This document shows, in pieces, positions 41,929 to 51,372 of a DNA stretch of 64,000 nt. This stretch comes from a bacterium (GTDB lineage Bacteria; Spirochaetota; Leptospiria; Leptospirales; Leptonemataceae): the NCBI GenBank assembly GCA_024742665.1, contig JANSYA010000001.1:1257001-1321000 (forward strand), written 5' to 3'. The notes under the pieces are model-generated. The model saw nothing but the letters and a program-made list of their open reading frames with translations. It did no database searches and was not told where the DNA came from. The translations under genes and the position numbers were made by a program. Every line of letters begins with the position of its first letter. Positions within the stretch are counted from its first letter, which is position 1.

Positions 41929-43095
41929 ATGAATTCCGATCAAAATCCTGAATCGCCCGGATCCAGCGACGCTCCGGAGTCCGGCGACGCGCTCCTTGGT
42001 TTTCGCCAGGAGATCGACGAAACCGATCGCGACATTGTGCGCCTGATTCTGCGGCGGGCGGAGCTGGCGAAAGCCATCGGCGAAGCCAAACGCAAGCAGG
42101 GTGGAGCGGTCTATCGACCCGATCGCGAGAAAGAAGTTTATAAAAACATCGCGAAGATCGCCGGCGAGCTGTACGGCGCCGCGCCGCCGTTCCCCGTTCA
42201 AATTCTCGAACACGTCTATCGCGAAATTATGTCCGGTTCGATCGCCATCGAAGGCGGTCCTCGCGTCGCTTATCTGGGGCCGGAGTCTTCGTTTTCGCAC
42301 CTGGCGACGCGCTTTCGTTTCGGCGCGTCGGTCGCGGCCGTGCCGGTCGATACGATCCCCGCCGTCTTTCGGGCGGTGGAAGCCGGCCGCGATGTCAGCT
42401 TTGGCGTGGTCCCGGTCGAAAATACGATCGAAGGTCCGGTCGGTATTACTCTCGATAGTTTTATTAACAGCGAGCTGAAAGTATACGCGGAACATTATAT
42501 TCGCGTGGAACTGAATCTGCTGGCGCCCCTCGAACCCGCGAAGTGGGAGCTGAGCGATATCCGCAAAGTCTATACGATTCGCATCGCCCGCGAGCAGTGC
42601 CGCAACTGGCTGGAAAACCATTTGAATATGCGCAACGTGGAAGTGGTCGAAACTTCCAGCACGGCCGCGGCAGCCAAGCTCGTCGCGGAACGCGGCGACG
42701 GAGTGGCTGTGGCGTCCGAGCTTTCCGCCGAAACCTACGGATTACAAATTCTGCGGCGATCGATTCAAGACAGTCCGCATAATGTTACGCGCTTTTTCGT
42801 GCTGGGTCGCGAGCAGTGCCCGCCGACCGGCGAAGACAAGACGACGATCATGTGCACGCTCAGGGACAAACCCGGCAGCCTGTACAATATGTTGAACCCC
42901 TTCGAAGAGCGCGGCGTGAATTTGACGCGCATCGAGTCGCGTCCGAATCGCAGCACACTCGGCGGCTATAATTTCTTTACCGATTTTCTCGGCCATCACC
43001 AGGAAGCGCGCATTCAGGAAATTCTGGCCGAAGTCGAGGAACACACGACGACGCTGAAAGTTCTGGGGAGCTTTCCCAGCATGAAGATGCCCTGA
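41929..43095 (+). CDS. pheA: Bifunctional chorismate mutase/prephenate dehydratase
   Basis: Makes phenylpyruvate from chorismate. Residues about 20-105 are the chorismate mutase (FRQEIDETDRDIVRLILRRAELAKAIGEAK). Residues about 108-290 form the dehydratase (VAYLGPESSFSHLA, VVPVENTIEGPVGITLD and NVTRFFVLG). Residues about 300-388 are an ACT domain with the feedback motif RIESRPNRS, so phenylalanine inhibition is expected. 388 residues is normal. No clear ribosome binding site before the ATG at 41929. Next to tyrA. Confidence 0.96.
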   Translation: MNSDQNPESPGSSDAPESGDALLGFRQEIDETDRDIVRLILRRAELAKAIGEAKRKQGGAVYRPDREKEVYKNIAKIAGELYGAAPPFPVQILEHVYREIMSGSIAIEGGPRVAYLGPESSFSHLATRFRFGASVAAVPVDTIPAVFRAVEAGRDVSFGVVPVENTIEGPVGITLDSFINSELKVYAEHYIRVELNLLAPLEPAKWELSDIRKVYTIRIAREQCRNWLENHLNMRNVEVVETSSTAAAAKLVAERGDGVAVASELSAETYGLQILRRSIQDSPHNVTRFFVLGREQCPPTGEDKTTIMCTLRDKPGSLYNMLNPFEERGVNLTRIESRPNRSTLGGYNFFTDFLGHHQEARIQEILAEVEEHTTTLKVLGSFPSMKMP

Positions 43096-43129
43096 TCGCC
43101 GCTGGCGTCCGCATTTTGAATTGGAAACT

Positions 43130-44065
43130 ATGAGCGCCACGAATGATGAATCATTGCAGCCCGCGCCGTTTCGCTCGATCTTAATTTTCGGAATGGGCAT
43201 GATGGGCGCTTCCCTCGCCCAGGCTCTGCGCAAGCACGGCGGTCCCGGGCTGCGAGTCGACGGCGCCGTGCGGAGCGAATCGAGCGCCGCGTTTTTGCGC
43301 GGTCACAACCAGGCCGACCAGGTGCTGGTCTGTCCCCGGGAAGCTCAGATCGCGGATCTGGATCTGGGCGCCTATGATTTAATCGTCCTGGGCACGCCGG
43401 TGAAATCGGTGGAACGTCTCGCGGCCTTGATCCCCGCCGATCACCCTGGAATTATTACGGACATGTCCTCGACGCGGCGAGAAGTGCAGGCGGCTTTCGC
43501 CGGGCGGCCGGATTTGAAATTTGTCGGTTCGCATCCCATGTGCGGCTCGGAAAATCGCGGGCCGACCGCCGCGCGCCCGGATCTATTCTTGAATCGGCTG
43601 TGTATACTCACTCCCTTAGATGACGGCGAGGCGATATTAACTCAGCGCGTGCGATCCTTCTGGGAATCGATCGGAATGCGCACCTTTGAACTCAGCGGTC
43701 CCCGGCATGATGAGGTGCTGTCCTATCTCAGTCACGGGCCGCATCTGCTCGCGGGGCTGCTCGCCCTGTGGGCCCACAACGAGCCGGTCGATACGGCGAT
43801 CGCCGCGGCGCCGATGCCGATCACCGGCGGCGGTTTTAAAGATATGGCGCGTATTGCCGGATCGAATCCTGAGATGTGGACGGATATTTTAATCTCGAAT
43901 CGCGATTTTCTCGCGACGGGTCTGAAAGAATTTCAATCGCAGCTCGCCGAACTGATCCAGCAGGTCGAAACCGGCGCGTCCGAGGACTGGCTGGCCTGGT
44001 TTGATCGCGCGCGCGATGCACGAAATCTTTTGTGCGGTTATCCCCGGGAAAGCGAGCAAAAATAA
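43130..44065 (+). CDS. tyrA: Prephenate dehydrogenase
   Basis: Oxidatively decarboxylates prephenate to 4-hydroxyphenylpyruvate. The nucleotide-binding motif IFGMGMMGASLAQALRK, then VLGTPVKSV, TDMSSTRREVQ, FVGSHPMCGSENRGPTAARPDLF and the histidine in DEVLSYLSHGPHLLAG are characteristic. About 311 residues from the ATG at 43130; TTG at 43121 is an alternative. No ACT domain, so any tyrosine feedback would act otherwise. In many related genomes aroA lies between tyrA and cmk; here there is none. Confidence 0.93.
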   Translation: MSATNDESLQPAPFRSILIFGMGMMGASLAQALRKHGGPGLRVDGAVRSESSAAFLRGHNQADQVLVCPREAQIADLDLGAYDLIVLGTPVKSVERLAALIPADHPGIITDMSSTRREVQAAFAGRPDLKFVGSHPMCGSENRGPTAARPDLFLNRLCILTPLDDGEAILTQRVRSFWESIGMRTFELSGPRHDEVLSYLSHGPHLLAGLLALWAHNEPVDTAIAAAPMPITGGGFKDMARIAGSNPEMWTDILISNRDFLATGLKEFQSQLAELIQQVETGASEDWLAWFDRARDARNLLCGYPRESEQK

Positions 44066-44115
44066 GGCGGCCCCGGAATCCAATCCAATCGGATCGAATC
44101 GAATCGAAAAATACT

Positions 44116-44874
44116 ATGAGCGAATCTCTGAAAACGAATCAACCCGGCTCCGACGGGCGCTATCCGGTCGTCGCCCTGGACGGCCCGGCCGGTTCGGGCA
44201 AGAGCACGGTCGCGCGTAAGCTCGCCGAAAGACTTGGATTTATCCACGCGGACTCCGGTGCGATCTATCGCACTCTGACACTGGCCTGCATGCGAAAATT
44301 CGGTCCGGGCGAGAGCGTCGCGGACTTCGGGAAGGCTCTGGAAGCCGCCGGGCTGCAGCGAACCGATCTCGAAAAACTGGGCTGCGCGGTCGCGCTCGAT
44401 TCTGGGACGGAAGCGGGCGGCGAAGCGAAACAGTCGAATCGGATTGAGGGGCGCGACGTGGGCGAAGATATTCGTACGCCCGAAGTTACGGCGCGGATTC
44501 GTTTTATCGCCGACAATCTTGCGTGCCGTGAAATGGTGAATCAACTGCTGCGAGATTTTTCGCTGCAGACCGGTCTCGTCGCCGACGGGCGCGACATCGG
44601 CACGGTTGTATTTCCGGAGACGCCTTTTAAGTTCTTTTTGGATGCCAGCGTGGAAGTGCGCGCCAAGCGGCGTTTCGAAGATTTTGAAAAGCAGGGCAAA
44701 ACGGTTCCGATGAAAGATCTGGAAGCGGACATTGCCGCGCGGGACGAACAAGACCGCAATCGGCCGATGGGAGCCCTGCGTCCTGCTGACGACGCTATTC
44801 TGATTGACACTTCTTCCCTGGATGTAAATGCTGTCTTATCCCGGGTGCTGAGTCACTTACAAATTCAGTTCTAA
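44116..44874 (+). CDS. cmk: Cytidylate kinase
   Basis: Phosphorylates CMP and dCMP with ATP. The P-loop reads DGPAGSGKST (about residues 20-29), followed by DSGAIYRTLTL, RTPEVT, VADGRDIGTVVFP and RDEQDRNRPMGALRPADDAI. The ATG at 44116 is chosen because the family N-terminus starts just after it, although the frame stays open to 44032. 252 residues, somewhat longer than usual, partly because of the 18-residue N-terminal lead. Followed by rpsA, a widespread pairing. Confidence 0.95.
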   Translation: MSESLKTNQPGSDGRYPVVALDGPAGSGKSTVARKLAERLGFIHADSGAIYRTLTLACMRKFGPGESVADFGKALEAAGLQRTDLEKLGCAVALDSGTEAGGEAKQSNRIEGRDVGEDIRTPEVTARIRFIADNLACREMVNQLLRDFSLQTGLVADGRDIGTVVFPETPFKFFLDASVEVRAKRRFEDFEKQGKTVPMKDLEADIAARDEQDRNRPMGALRPADDAILIDTSSLDVNAVLSRVLSHLQIQF

Positions 44875-44930
44875 TCGATCCCTCCGAAACCCGGAATCTA
44901 ATTCAAAATCCCTCCTGCTGACTGAACCGA

Positions 44931-46625
44931 ATGGCCGTGAATGCTTCCACTCCCTTTGATCTGGACAAAGCGGAACTCGCGTCCATGCAGGAGATTATCG
45001 AGTCCTTTCAGGAGTCGGAACAAACTGAAGTCGATCTGACTGACGGCGCGATCATCGAAGCGCGCGTCATCGATAAAGACGAGCGCGATCTGTTTCTCGA
45101 TATCGGTAAGAAGCAAGACGGCCGCTGCGCCCTCAACGAATTCGAAACCCCGCCGGCCGTCGGCGATACCATCTCCGTCGTCGCTGTCAAAGGCGCGGAC
45201 GACGGCATGATCCGCCTTTCGCATAAAGAAGCGGACCGTCGCATCGCCTGGCAGAATATTAAAGAGGCGATGGAAGCCGACGCGATTCTGCGCGGCGTCG
45301 TTTCCCAGAGCTTAACTCATGGATATATCGTCGAACACGGCGGCGTCAGCTTGTTCATGCCGCTCTCGCATTCGGATTTGAAAACGCGTCGCACGAAGCT
45401 GGCGATCGGCAAAGAAATCGATTTCAAAGTGCTCGAATTAAAAGACCGCCATCGTTCGGCCGTGGTCAGCCACCGCCGCGTAGTCGAAGAGCGCAACGAC
45501 GAGCAATGGAACGCTCTGGTTGAAAAACATAAAGAAGGCGACATCGTCGAAGGCGCGATTTCCAAGAAGGTGAGTTTCGGCCTCTTCGTCGACATCGACG
45601 GAGTCGAAGGCCTGCTGCATCAGAGCGATATTTCCTGGAAGAAATTCAGTCCCTTTAAGAGTCGCTTTAAGCTGGAAGAAAAAGTTCACGTGAAGATCCT
45701 GTCGATGGATCGCGAGAACTACCGCCTGTCTCTCGGTCTGAAGCAGTTGACCGAAGATCCCTGGGAATGGGCTCGCCGCGAATTGAATCCGGGCGACGTG
45801 GTCAAAGGCACGGTAACCTCGGTTACGGATTACGGCGCCTTCGTAGAATTGCGCGACGGATTAGAGGGCCTGATTCACGTCAGCGAACTCAGCTGGTCCA
45901 GGCGACCGAAGCATCCGAAGAAATATGTCGAGCAGGGCCAGAGCGTCGAAGCGCAACTGCTGGCCATCGATCCCGAGAAGAATCGCATTTCACTGGGGCT
46001 CAAGCAACTGGCTGAAGATCCCTGGGAGCAACTGGGGCGTACGGTCAAGGCCGGCGAAGTGCGCGAAGGTGCGATTAGCTCCGTTACGAAATTCGGCGCC
46101 TTCGTAGAAGTCGTCGACGATATCGAAGGTCTGATTCATTTTAAGGATTACTCCTGGGCTGAGCAGCCCGATAAAAAAATGCTCAAAAAAGGCGATACTG
46201 TTAAGTATAAGATACTTGAAATTAACAAAAACGAGCGTCGAGTTTCCTGCGGCGTAAAACAGCTGGAGCCGAGTCCTCTCGAAGCTCTGCAGAAAAAACA
46301 TAAGAAAGGCGACGTGCTCGACGGTACGATCACGCGCATCGCGCCTTTTGGATTGTTTGTAGATATCGGCGACGGCTTTGAAGGCCTGGTTCATATCTCG
46401 CGGGTTGAGCTGGGACGGGACGAAAAACTCGAAGACAAATACAAGGTCGGTGAAGCGGTAAAAACCATACTGCAAAACATCGATCCGGAAAATCGTAGAA
46501 TTGTACTGTCGATCAAGGCCTATCAGCAAAAGCAAAACCAGGCTTTGATGGCGCAGTACTTGAAAAAAGACGATTCCCCGTCGACTTCGAGCCTTGGCGC
46601 TTTTTTTGACAAAGATAAGCTCTAA
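44931..46625 (+). CDS. rpsA: Ribosomal protein bS1
   Basis: RNA-binding protein that brings mRNA to the 30S subunit. Six S1 (OB-fold) repeats can be traced; clear ones begin at DGAIIEARVID (about 35), VVKGTVTSVTDYGAFVEL (about 290), VREGAISSVTKFGAFVEV (about 378) and VLDGTITRIAPFGLFVDI (about 463), with two more at about 120 and 205. 564 residues matches the six-domain type. The ATG at 44931 has no purine-rich Shine-Dalgarno, as seen in E. coli rpsA. Its stop shares one base with the next start. Confidence 0.96.
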   Translation: MAVNASTPFDLDKAELASMQEIIESFQESEQTEVDLTDGAIIEARVIDKDERDLFLDIGKKQDGRCALNEFETPPAVGDTISVVAVKGADDGMIRLSHKEADRRIAWQNIKEAMEADAILRGVVSQSLTHGYIVEHGGVSLFMPLSHSDLKTRRTKLAIGKEIDFKVLELKDRHRSAVVSHRRVVEERNDEQWNALVEKHKEGDIVEGAISKKVSFGLFVDIDGVEGLLHQSDISWKKFSPFKSRFKLEEKVHVKILSMDRENYRLSLGLKQLTEDPWEWARRELNPGDVVKGTVTSVTDYGAFVELRDGLEGLIHVSELSWSRRPKHPKKYVEQGQSVEAQLLAIDPEKNRISLGLKQLAEDPWEQLGRTVKAGEVREGAISSVTKFGAFVEVVDDIEGLIHFKDYSWAEQPDKKMLKKGDTVKYKILEINKNERRVSCGVKQLEPSPLEALQKKHKKGDVLDGTITRIAPFGLFVDIGDGFEGLVHISRVELGRDEKLEDKYKVGEAVKTILQNIDPENRRIVLSIKAYQQKQNQALMAQYLKKDDSPSTSSLGAFFDKDKL

Positions 46626-47380
46626 TGGCCCGAAGAAAAAAGACTCAGGAAAAAGCCGGCGAAATCCGGGAACAATTCGAACACGACCCGCTGCGCGATT
46701 TTGAAGGCACTCCGACGGAGCTCTTCGTCGCCCGCATGGCGACCGCTTTCCGCGAAAACCTCCGCGAGATATTGATCGGTGTAGCCGTTGTCGGCGTGCT
46801 GCTGATCGGATATATCTTCTACGCCGTCTGGGCGGACAACCGCGAAGAGCAGGCGCTGATCGCGTTTGAAACGCTGCTGGAAGAGCCGGTTATGACTCCG
46901 GGCGCCGGTGCGGAAGACATTGCGGTCGAAAAAATCGACGAGTATCTGAAATCGCACTCCTCCGGTCGCGCCGAACACCGCGCGGACCTGTACAAGATGA
47001 TGCTCCTGGCCGCGAAGAAAAAATTCGCCGAAGCCGGCGAAGCCGCTGCGCGTCTGGGCGAAGACGTGGATTCCGCGGAGCTGCGCGCGTTCTTTTTTCT
47101 GCGCGCCGGTTATTATTTTGAAATGGCCGAGAAGTACGCTCCGGCCCAGGCCGCCTTCGGGCGCGCGGGCCAGTTCGTTCGCGAAGACAACGTGCTGCGC
47201 GCCGCCGCCTGGTTCGGCGAAGGCCGCGCCCTTTTGCAGATGGGGCAGCAGGATGAAGGCCGGAAGGCCATCGAACGAATTTTCGAAAGCAATTCCGCTC
47301 AAATCGGCGAAGTGCGCACGGCGGCTCTCGCTTATCTGCTCGCCCGCGGCAACGGAACAACGGAGCGTCCCGGGCAGTGA
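46625..47380 (+). CDS. TPR-type membrane protein (YfgM-like)
   Basis: A single membrane helix (about residues 48-70, [22 protein letters not shown]) precedes helical repeats rich in Ala with TPR-like periodicity ([52 protein letters not shown]). This layout is that of the YfgM-like or TPR_21 family, which in enterobacteria works near SecYEG and periplasmic chaperones; that role is not shown here. Start codon overlaps rpsA by one base and its stop overlaps hisG by four (GTGA). Confidence 0.8.
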   Translation: MARRKKTQEKAGEIREQFEHDPLRDFEGTPTELFVARMATAFRENLREILIGVAVVGVLLIGYIFYAVWADNREEQALIAFETLLEEPVMTPGAGAEDIAVEKIDEYLKSHSSGRAEHRADLYKMMLLAAKKKFAEAGEAAARLGEDVDSAELRAFFFLRAGYYFEMAEKYAPAQAAFGRAGQFVREDNVLRAAAWFGEGRALLQMGQQDEGRKAIERIFESNSAQIGEVRTAALAYLLARGNGTTERPGQ

Positions 47381-48048
47381 GCGGAGCTGATTCGCGCCCG
47401 CTGACGATCGCTCTGCCGGCCGGACGTCTGGCCGAAGAGAGCATCGACTTTTTCGCTCGCGCGGGGCTGGCGGAGTTTCAATTACCGAAGGGCGGTCGCT
47501 CGTTGACTTTCCTGGACTCCACCGGTCGCTATCAGATTTTACTCGTACGCAGTCAGGACGTTCCGACTTACGTACTCCAGGGCGGCGCCGACGCGGGCAT
47601 TACCGGCCGGGACGTGCTCGCAGAAGGCGGCTATGATCTGACTGTGCCTCTTGAATTGACTTTCGGTTATTGTCGGCTGTCGCTCGCGGCATTGGAAAAA
47701 GACGTCGCGGATTTGAAGAGTCTGCCGCACCTGAGGGTGGCCACGAAATATCCGCGACTGGCTCAGGATTTCTTTTTTCGCAACGGGATGAGCTGCGAAG
47801 TGATCAAGCTGCACGGCTCGATTGAAATCGCTCCCGTACTGGGTATGTCGGATTGCATTGTGGACCTCGTTTCGACGGGCGGAACGCTGAAGGCGAACGG
47901 CCTGGTGGAAATGGATACGATTCTGGAAAGCACCGCCGTACTGGTCGTGAACCGTTCCGCCTACGCCCTGCAAACGCAGCGGATTAATCTCATGATTTCT
48001 CGCTTTCGCGCGGCGCAGCGCGAATTGGAAACGGCGGCTTCCTCTTAA
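47377..48048 (+). CDS. hisG: ATP phosphoribosyltransferase, short form
   Basis: First step of histidine synthesis. Landmarks are [43 protein letters not shown] sequence (about 50-80), [15 protein letters not shown], and [14 protein letters not shown] (about 163-176). 223 residues is the short HisG form, which needs HisZ as regulatory partner; no hisZ is in the window. GTG at 47377 overlaps the preceding stop. Confidence 0.95.
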   Translation: MSGADSRPLTIALPAGRLAEESIDFFARAGLAEFQLPKGGRSLTFLDSTGRYQILLVRSQDVPTYVLQGGADAGITGRDVLAEGGYDLTVPLELTFGYCRLSLAALEKDVADLKSLPHLRVATKYPRLAQDFFFRNGMSCEVIKLHGSIEIAPVLGMSDCIVDLVSTGGTLKANGLVEMDTILESTAVLVVNRSAYALQTQRINLMISRFRAAQRELETAASS

Positions 48049-48127
48049 TTCGCCGCGTCTGAGCGGTCTGCGATCCGTTTTCTCCTCGATCGTGGAATAA
48101 GATACCGGGCGCATCGATTTAAAACCC

Positions 48128-49207
48128 ATGGCGGCGAAGTTTACACATATCGAAGCGCTCAAGCAAAGCGTGGAATTGCTCGAACACGGCGACGACGAGC
48201 AACAGGATATCGCGGATCGATTGCACGATCGGCAGCTCTTTCGTTTCGCGTGCCTCGGAGCAATCGCTCCCGACGTGTTCTATTTTTATCATATCTTTTC
48301 GCCGGGCAAAAACGCGCGTGGCCTGGCCTGGGGGAATCGAGCGCATCACAGTCGGGTCTTCGATCTCGCTCTGAATTTCATGGACCAGCTGCGCGAAGCT
48401 CCAGCGGATTCCGAACGGGATCGGCAGTTCGCCTTCGTTATGGGCTATCTCTGTCATTGCGCCGTCGACATCGTCACACATCCCTACATCTTTTATATCA
48501 CCGGCAATCCGTACTCGGAAGATCCGGACGATTCCTGGGAAGCCCAGAGTCATCATCTGCGCGTGGAGTTCGCGCTCGATTCCTATGTGATCCATAAGCG
48601 CTGGGGTATGACTCCGCGCGAATACAACTTCATGAAATATCTGCGTCATACCGACGAAGTCGACGAAAACAATCGACGCGTTTTGGATCGCGACGTATGG
48701 CGCCTGTGGGTGCGCGGACTTGAGCGAACCTTTCCGGAAGATTTTGAACAAGATTACCCGGGCAGCAGTCGTGAAGTCCGCAAAGGCGATTTAATCAACG
48801 AAGCCTATCTTGGTTTTTTGCGATTCAGCAGCGTGACCGACGTGCGTTCCCGGGTGATTCGTTTTTTGTTATATTTAGTCGACTGGCTGACGTTTCGGAA
48901 GCTGCGCATTCGTTATTTGATCTTACCGAAACCGAAGCGCATCGATCCGCGTTTGCCGAACGAAGCCGGAGCCGAATGGAAATTTCCCGCGGAACCCGGT
49001 CGCGTTTCGAACGAAAGCTTTATGGAGCTACTGCATCGCGCCGCGCGTTTTTCGGCGAAGCTGATGACCGACGGCCGGGCCTATATCGACGGCGATATGA
49101 AACGCTCCGAATTCGAAAAAATATATCGTGGTTATAATCTGGATACGGGCGTGCGTTCCGATTCGCTGGACATGCAGGCCTTCGATCCGATCCACGACGA
49201 ACAATAA
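48128..49207 (+). CDS. Zinc-dependent phospholipase C-like protein (PF00882-type)
   Basis: Likely metal-dependent hydrolase domain of the zinc-dependent phospholipase C type. Conserved metal-ligand clusters are visible: FTHIEAL near the N-terminus, GAIAPDVFYFYH, NRAHHSR (about 80-86), GYLCHCAVDIVTHP (about 107-120) and a later HHLRVEFALDSY. No signal peptide, so an intracellular role seems more likely than a secreted lipase. The C-terminal 150 residues have no recognised motif. Substrate unknown. Followed by a lipoprotein gene 24 bases downstream. Confidence 0.78.
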   Translation: MAAKFTHIEALKQSVELLEHGDDEQQDIADRLHDRQLFRFACLGAIAPDVFYFYHIFSPGKNARGLAWGNRAHHSRVFDLALNFMDQLREAPADSERDRQFAFVMGYLCHCAVDIVTHPYIFYITGNPYSEDPDDSWEAQSHHLRVEFALDSYVIHKRWGMTPREYNFMKYLRHTDEVDENNRRVLDRDVWRLWVRGLERTFPEDFEQDYPGSSREVRKGDLINEAYLGFLRFSSVTDVRSRVIRFLLYLVDWLTFRKLRIRYLILPKPKRIDPRLPNEAGAEWKFPAEPGRVSNESFMELLHRAARFSAKLMTDGRAYIDGDMKRSEFEKIYRGYNLDTGVRSDSLDMQAFDPIHDEQ

Positions 49208-49231
49208 GAACTGAACGACGAGGAAGATACA

Positions 49232-50146
49232 ATGCAGGATAAACTCTATACAATGAATGCGGCGAAGCGTATCGCCCTGGCGGCGGGCCTGCTCGTCTGT
49301 ATGGCGGTGTTCGCCCCGGCCTGCGAACCGGGCGGAGAAACCCGGGTGGCGCGCTGGCCTCTCAGCGTTTTCCCCGGCGCCGAAAAGAAAAAGGCGCTTG
49401 CGACTTTGAGTCAGGGAGAACGCGTCGAGCTGATCGCCCCGGGCGAAGTCTTCAGTCAGATTCGGATGGCCGGCGGGCAGGAAGGATTCGTCGAAAGCAA
49501 ACATCTCTTCGTGAGCGCGGCCGTTTTGACGGGCGCCGATTCTCGTCTGTATCGTCGACCGAGCGCTTCCTCCGGCGAAGCCGCCAGCGGCAAATATCTT
49601 CTGCCGGGCGCCGTGTTTTTTATCAAGCAGTCTGAAAAAAACGAAGAGGGCGACTGGCTTTCCGTAGAAGGCGGTCGCAAAGGCAATTTCTTTCGCGGCT
49701 GGTTGAAGGCGGACGCATCCTATTCCGAGGACGTGGACGATGTGCTCGACGGATTGAAGCTTGCGGAAGCGATTCGTAAATCGGACGTCGATGTGCTCGA
49801 CGAACTCGCCGATCGCAGTGGCGCGATTGGAGCTGCGGCCGCCGCTGCTCTGGTGGATATCGAAGGCCTTGACGAAGAAGATCTTGAAGGAGATCTTGAA
49901 GGAGATTCCGGTGACGAATCTGAAGCGGACGGCGGCGAAAGTGACGAAGATTCTTCCGACGATGCCAGCACTTCGAATGAAAGCCAGACGAAGCCGGCTC
50001 AGGAGTCCGGCAACGAAAACAACTCCGGTGACAAACCGGCGCCGCCCACTCCGCCCGCAGGCGATGTTTCTATGCCAGGGCCGGGGCCCGGCGCAAACAG
50101 CGCGGCTGCTCCGTCGCAACCGCCCCCGCCTCCGTCTTCGCTTTAA
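49232..50146 (+). CDS. Predicted lipoprotein with SH3-like repeats and acidic tail
   Basis: Signal peptide residues 1-30 ends in VFAPAC, a spirochaete-style lipobox with the lipidated cysteine at residue 31. Residues about 36-95 and 97-160 look like two SH3-like beta domains (RWPLSVFPGAEKKKALATLSQGE, then ADSRLYRRPSAS). Residues about 190-304 are a low-complexity Asp/Glu/Ser then Pro-rich tail. Role unknown; SH3-like lipoproteins often bind cell wall. ATG at 49232 follows GAGGAAG. A second ATG eight codons in is possible. Confidence 0.72.
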   Translation: MQDKLYTMNAAKRIALAAGLLVCMAVFAPACEPGGETRVARWPLSVFPGAEKKKALATLSQGERVELIAPGEVFSQIRMAGGQEGFVESKHLFVSAAVLTGADSRLYRRPSASSGEAASGKYLLPGAVFFIKQSEKNEEGDWLSVEGGRKGNFFRGWLKADASYSEDVDDVLDGLKLAEAIRKSDVDVLDELADRSGAIGAAAAAALVDIEGLDEEDLEGDLEGDSGDESEADGGESDEDSSDDASTSNESQTKPAQESGNENNSGDKPAPPTPPAGDVSMPGPGPGANSAAAPSQPPPPPSSL

Positions 50147-50175
50147 CTCTTGCTCCAGAGAAGTTAGACTGTGGC

Positions 50176-51231
50176 ATGAATCGTCGTCGCCGTACAATCG
50201 CCTGCGCGATCCTGTGCGCGGTGCAGTTCTGCGCGCCCGCTTCCGGCATCAGCGATCAGGAGATTCTGTCTCTGGCCTTCCCCTCGCCGGAAGCGCGGGC
50301 GCAAGCACGGCTTGTCTTTAAGCATCGCTTTGCGGAGTCCGGTGACGGCGGCGTTGCCGGGGCCTTCGCGGGCAAGCTCATCAGCGTAATCCAGACGGGC
50401 GGCCGCGACCATCTACTTATCCTGGGGCCGTCTTCGTCGAAGGACGCATTGCGAAATTCGGCGAGCCCTGGTCGCCAGGAACAGGAACCGGGAGACTGGC
50501 GGGTTCAGCTATCGCTTCAATTCGCCGCGCCGCGCTCCTCGCGCATTGCGCAGTCTTCGGACGGCGGACCGCTCTTCGGACTGAAGTCGCGGCGTGAATT
50601 GTATGCAGCGAGCGACGACTACGCCGCTTTGCGCCGGCTTGCGATCGTTGATCAACCCGGGGCGGCTTCCCGAATTGTGCCGACTCTGTACCTTGAGTTC
50701 GCGCGCGAGGGTGGCGCGGGATTTTTTTTATACGTGAGGCGCGCAGGCGCTCCCGGTCTCGTGCGATCGTACGACAGTCAGCTGCGGCCGGCGTCCGCGA
50801 ATTCCTTTTTATATTTTAATGGCGTGGAAACCCAGGCCTGTTCGCCGGAGAGCGGAGTCTGTCCATCCATCTCGATCAGTCTCAAGCAAGAACGAAGCGA
50901 GGCGGTCGGAGGCGGGCAGGGGAGCGGCCGCGACGATGATTGCGCCGGCGTTCGCCTGGGCGTTTGGAATCTTGCTCCGCGACCCCGTGATTTTCAGGTC
51001 CGCATCGCCCTTCTAAAACGAAGCGGCCCACTGGATGATTCGGCGAGCGTCATCGACGTCGGCGTTCAGTCTGCCGGGTCCTATTGCCTGGGCTCTTCTT
51101 CGGAGACTGCGGGCGGAGTTCTGCGAATCGGGGGCGGGCGCGGTGCCGCAGCCTTCTGGCCGCCGTCGCCTTCTTTGCGTCGCACAGACGCCGGCGCCTA
51201 TCTGTTGCCCGTCGACTCGTTTCTCGATTAG
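50176..51231 (+). CDS. Exported hypothetical protein, 351 residues
   Basis: Not recognised. A signal peptide (RRRRTIACAILCAVQFCAPASG) makes export likely. The mature part is rich in beta-type sequence (VQLSLQFAAPRSS, TLYLEFAREGGAGFFLYVRR) and contains several cysteines (CSPESGVCPS, DDDCAGV, YCLGSS), suggesting disulfides. No lipobox. It lies 29 bases after the lipoprotein gene on the same strand and could share its transcript. Codon usage resembles the neighbours. Confidence 0.65.
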   Translation: MNRRRRTIACAILCAVQFCAPASGISDQEILSLAFPSPEARAQARLVFKHRFAESGDGGVAGAFAGKLISVIQTGGRDHLLILGPSSSKDALRNSASPGRQEQEPGDWRVQLSLQFAAPRSSRIAQSSDGGPLFGLKSRRELYAASDDYAALRRLAIVDQPGAASRIVPTLYLEFAREGGAGFFLYVRRAGAPGLVRSYDSQLRPASANSFLYFNGVETQACSPESGVCPSISISLKQERSEAVGGGQGSGRDDDCAGVRLGVWNLAPRPRDFQVRIALLKRSGPLDDSASVIDVGVQSAGSYCLGSSSETAGGVLRIGGGRGAAAFWPPSPSLRRTDAGAYLLPVDSFLD

Positions 51232-51372
51232 AAAAAGCGGGGCGAAGTTCGGCGTATCGGCCACCTGATTCTCGGGTGTGTTCGAATATTTTGAAAAAAT
51301 TTTTTTACGAGATCGACTATTTTCGGCGCGCAGTTCGGTAACCCCGGGCGGTCTGGAGGGGTCTTATCATAT

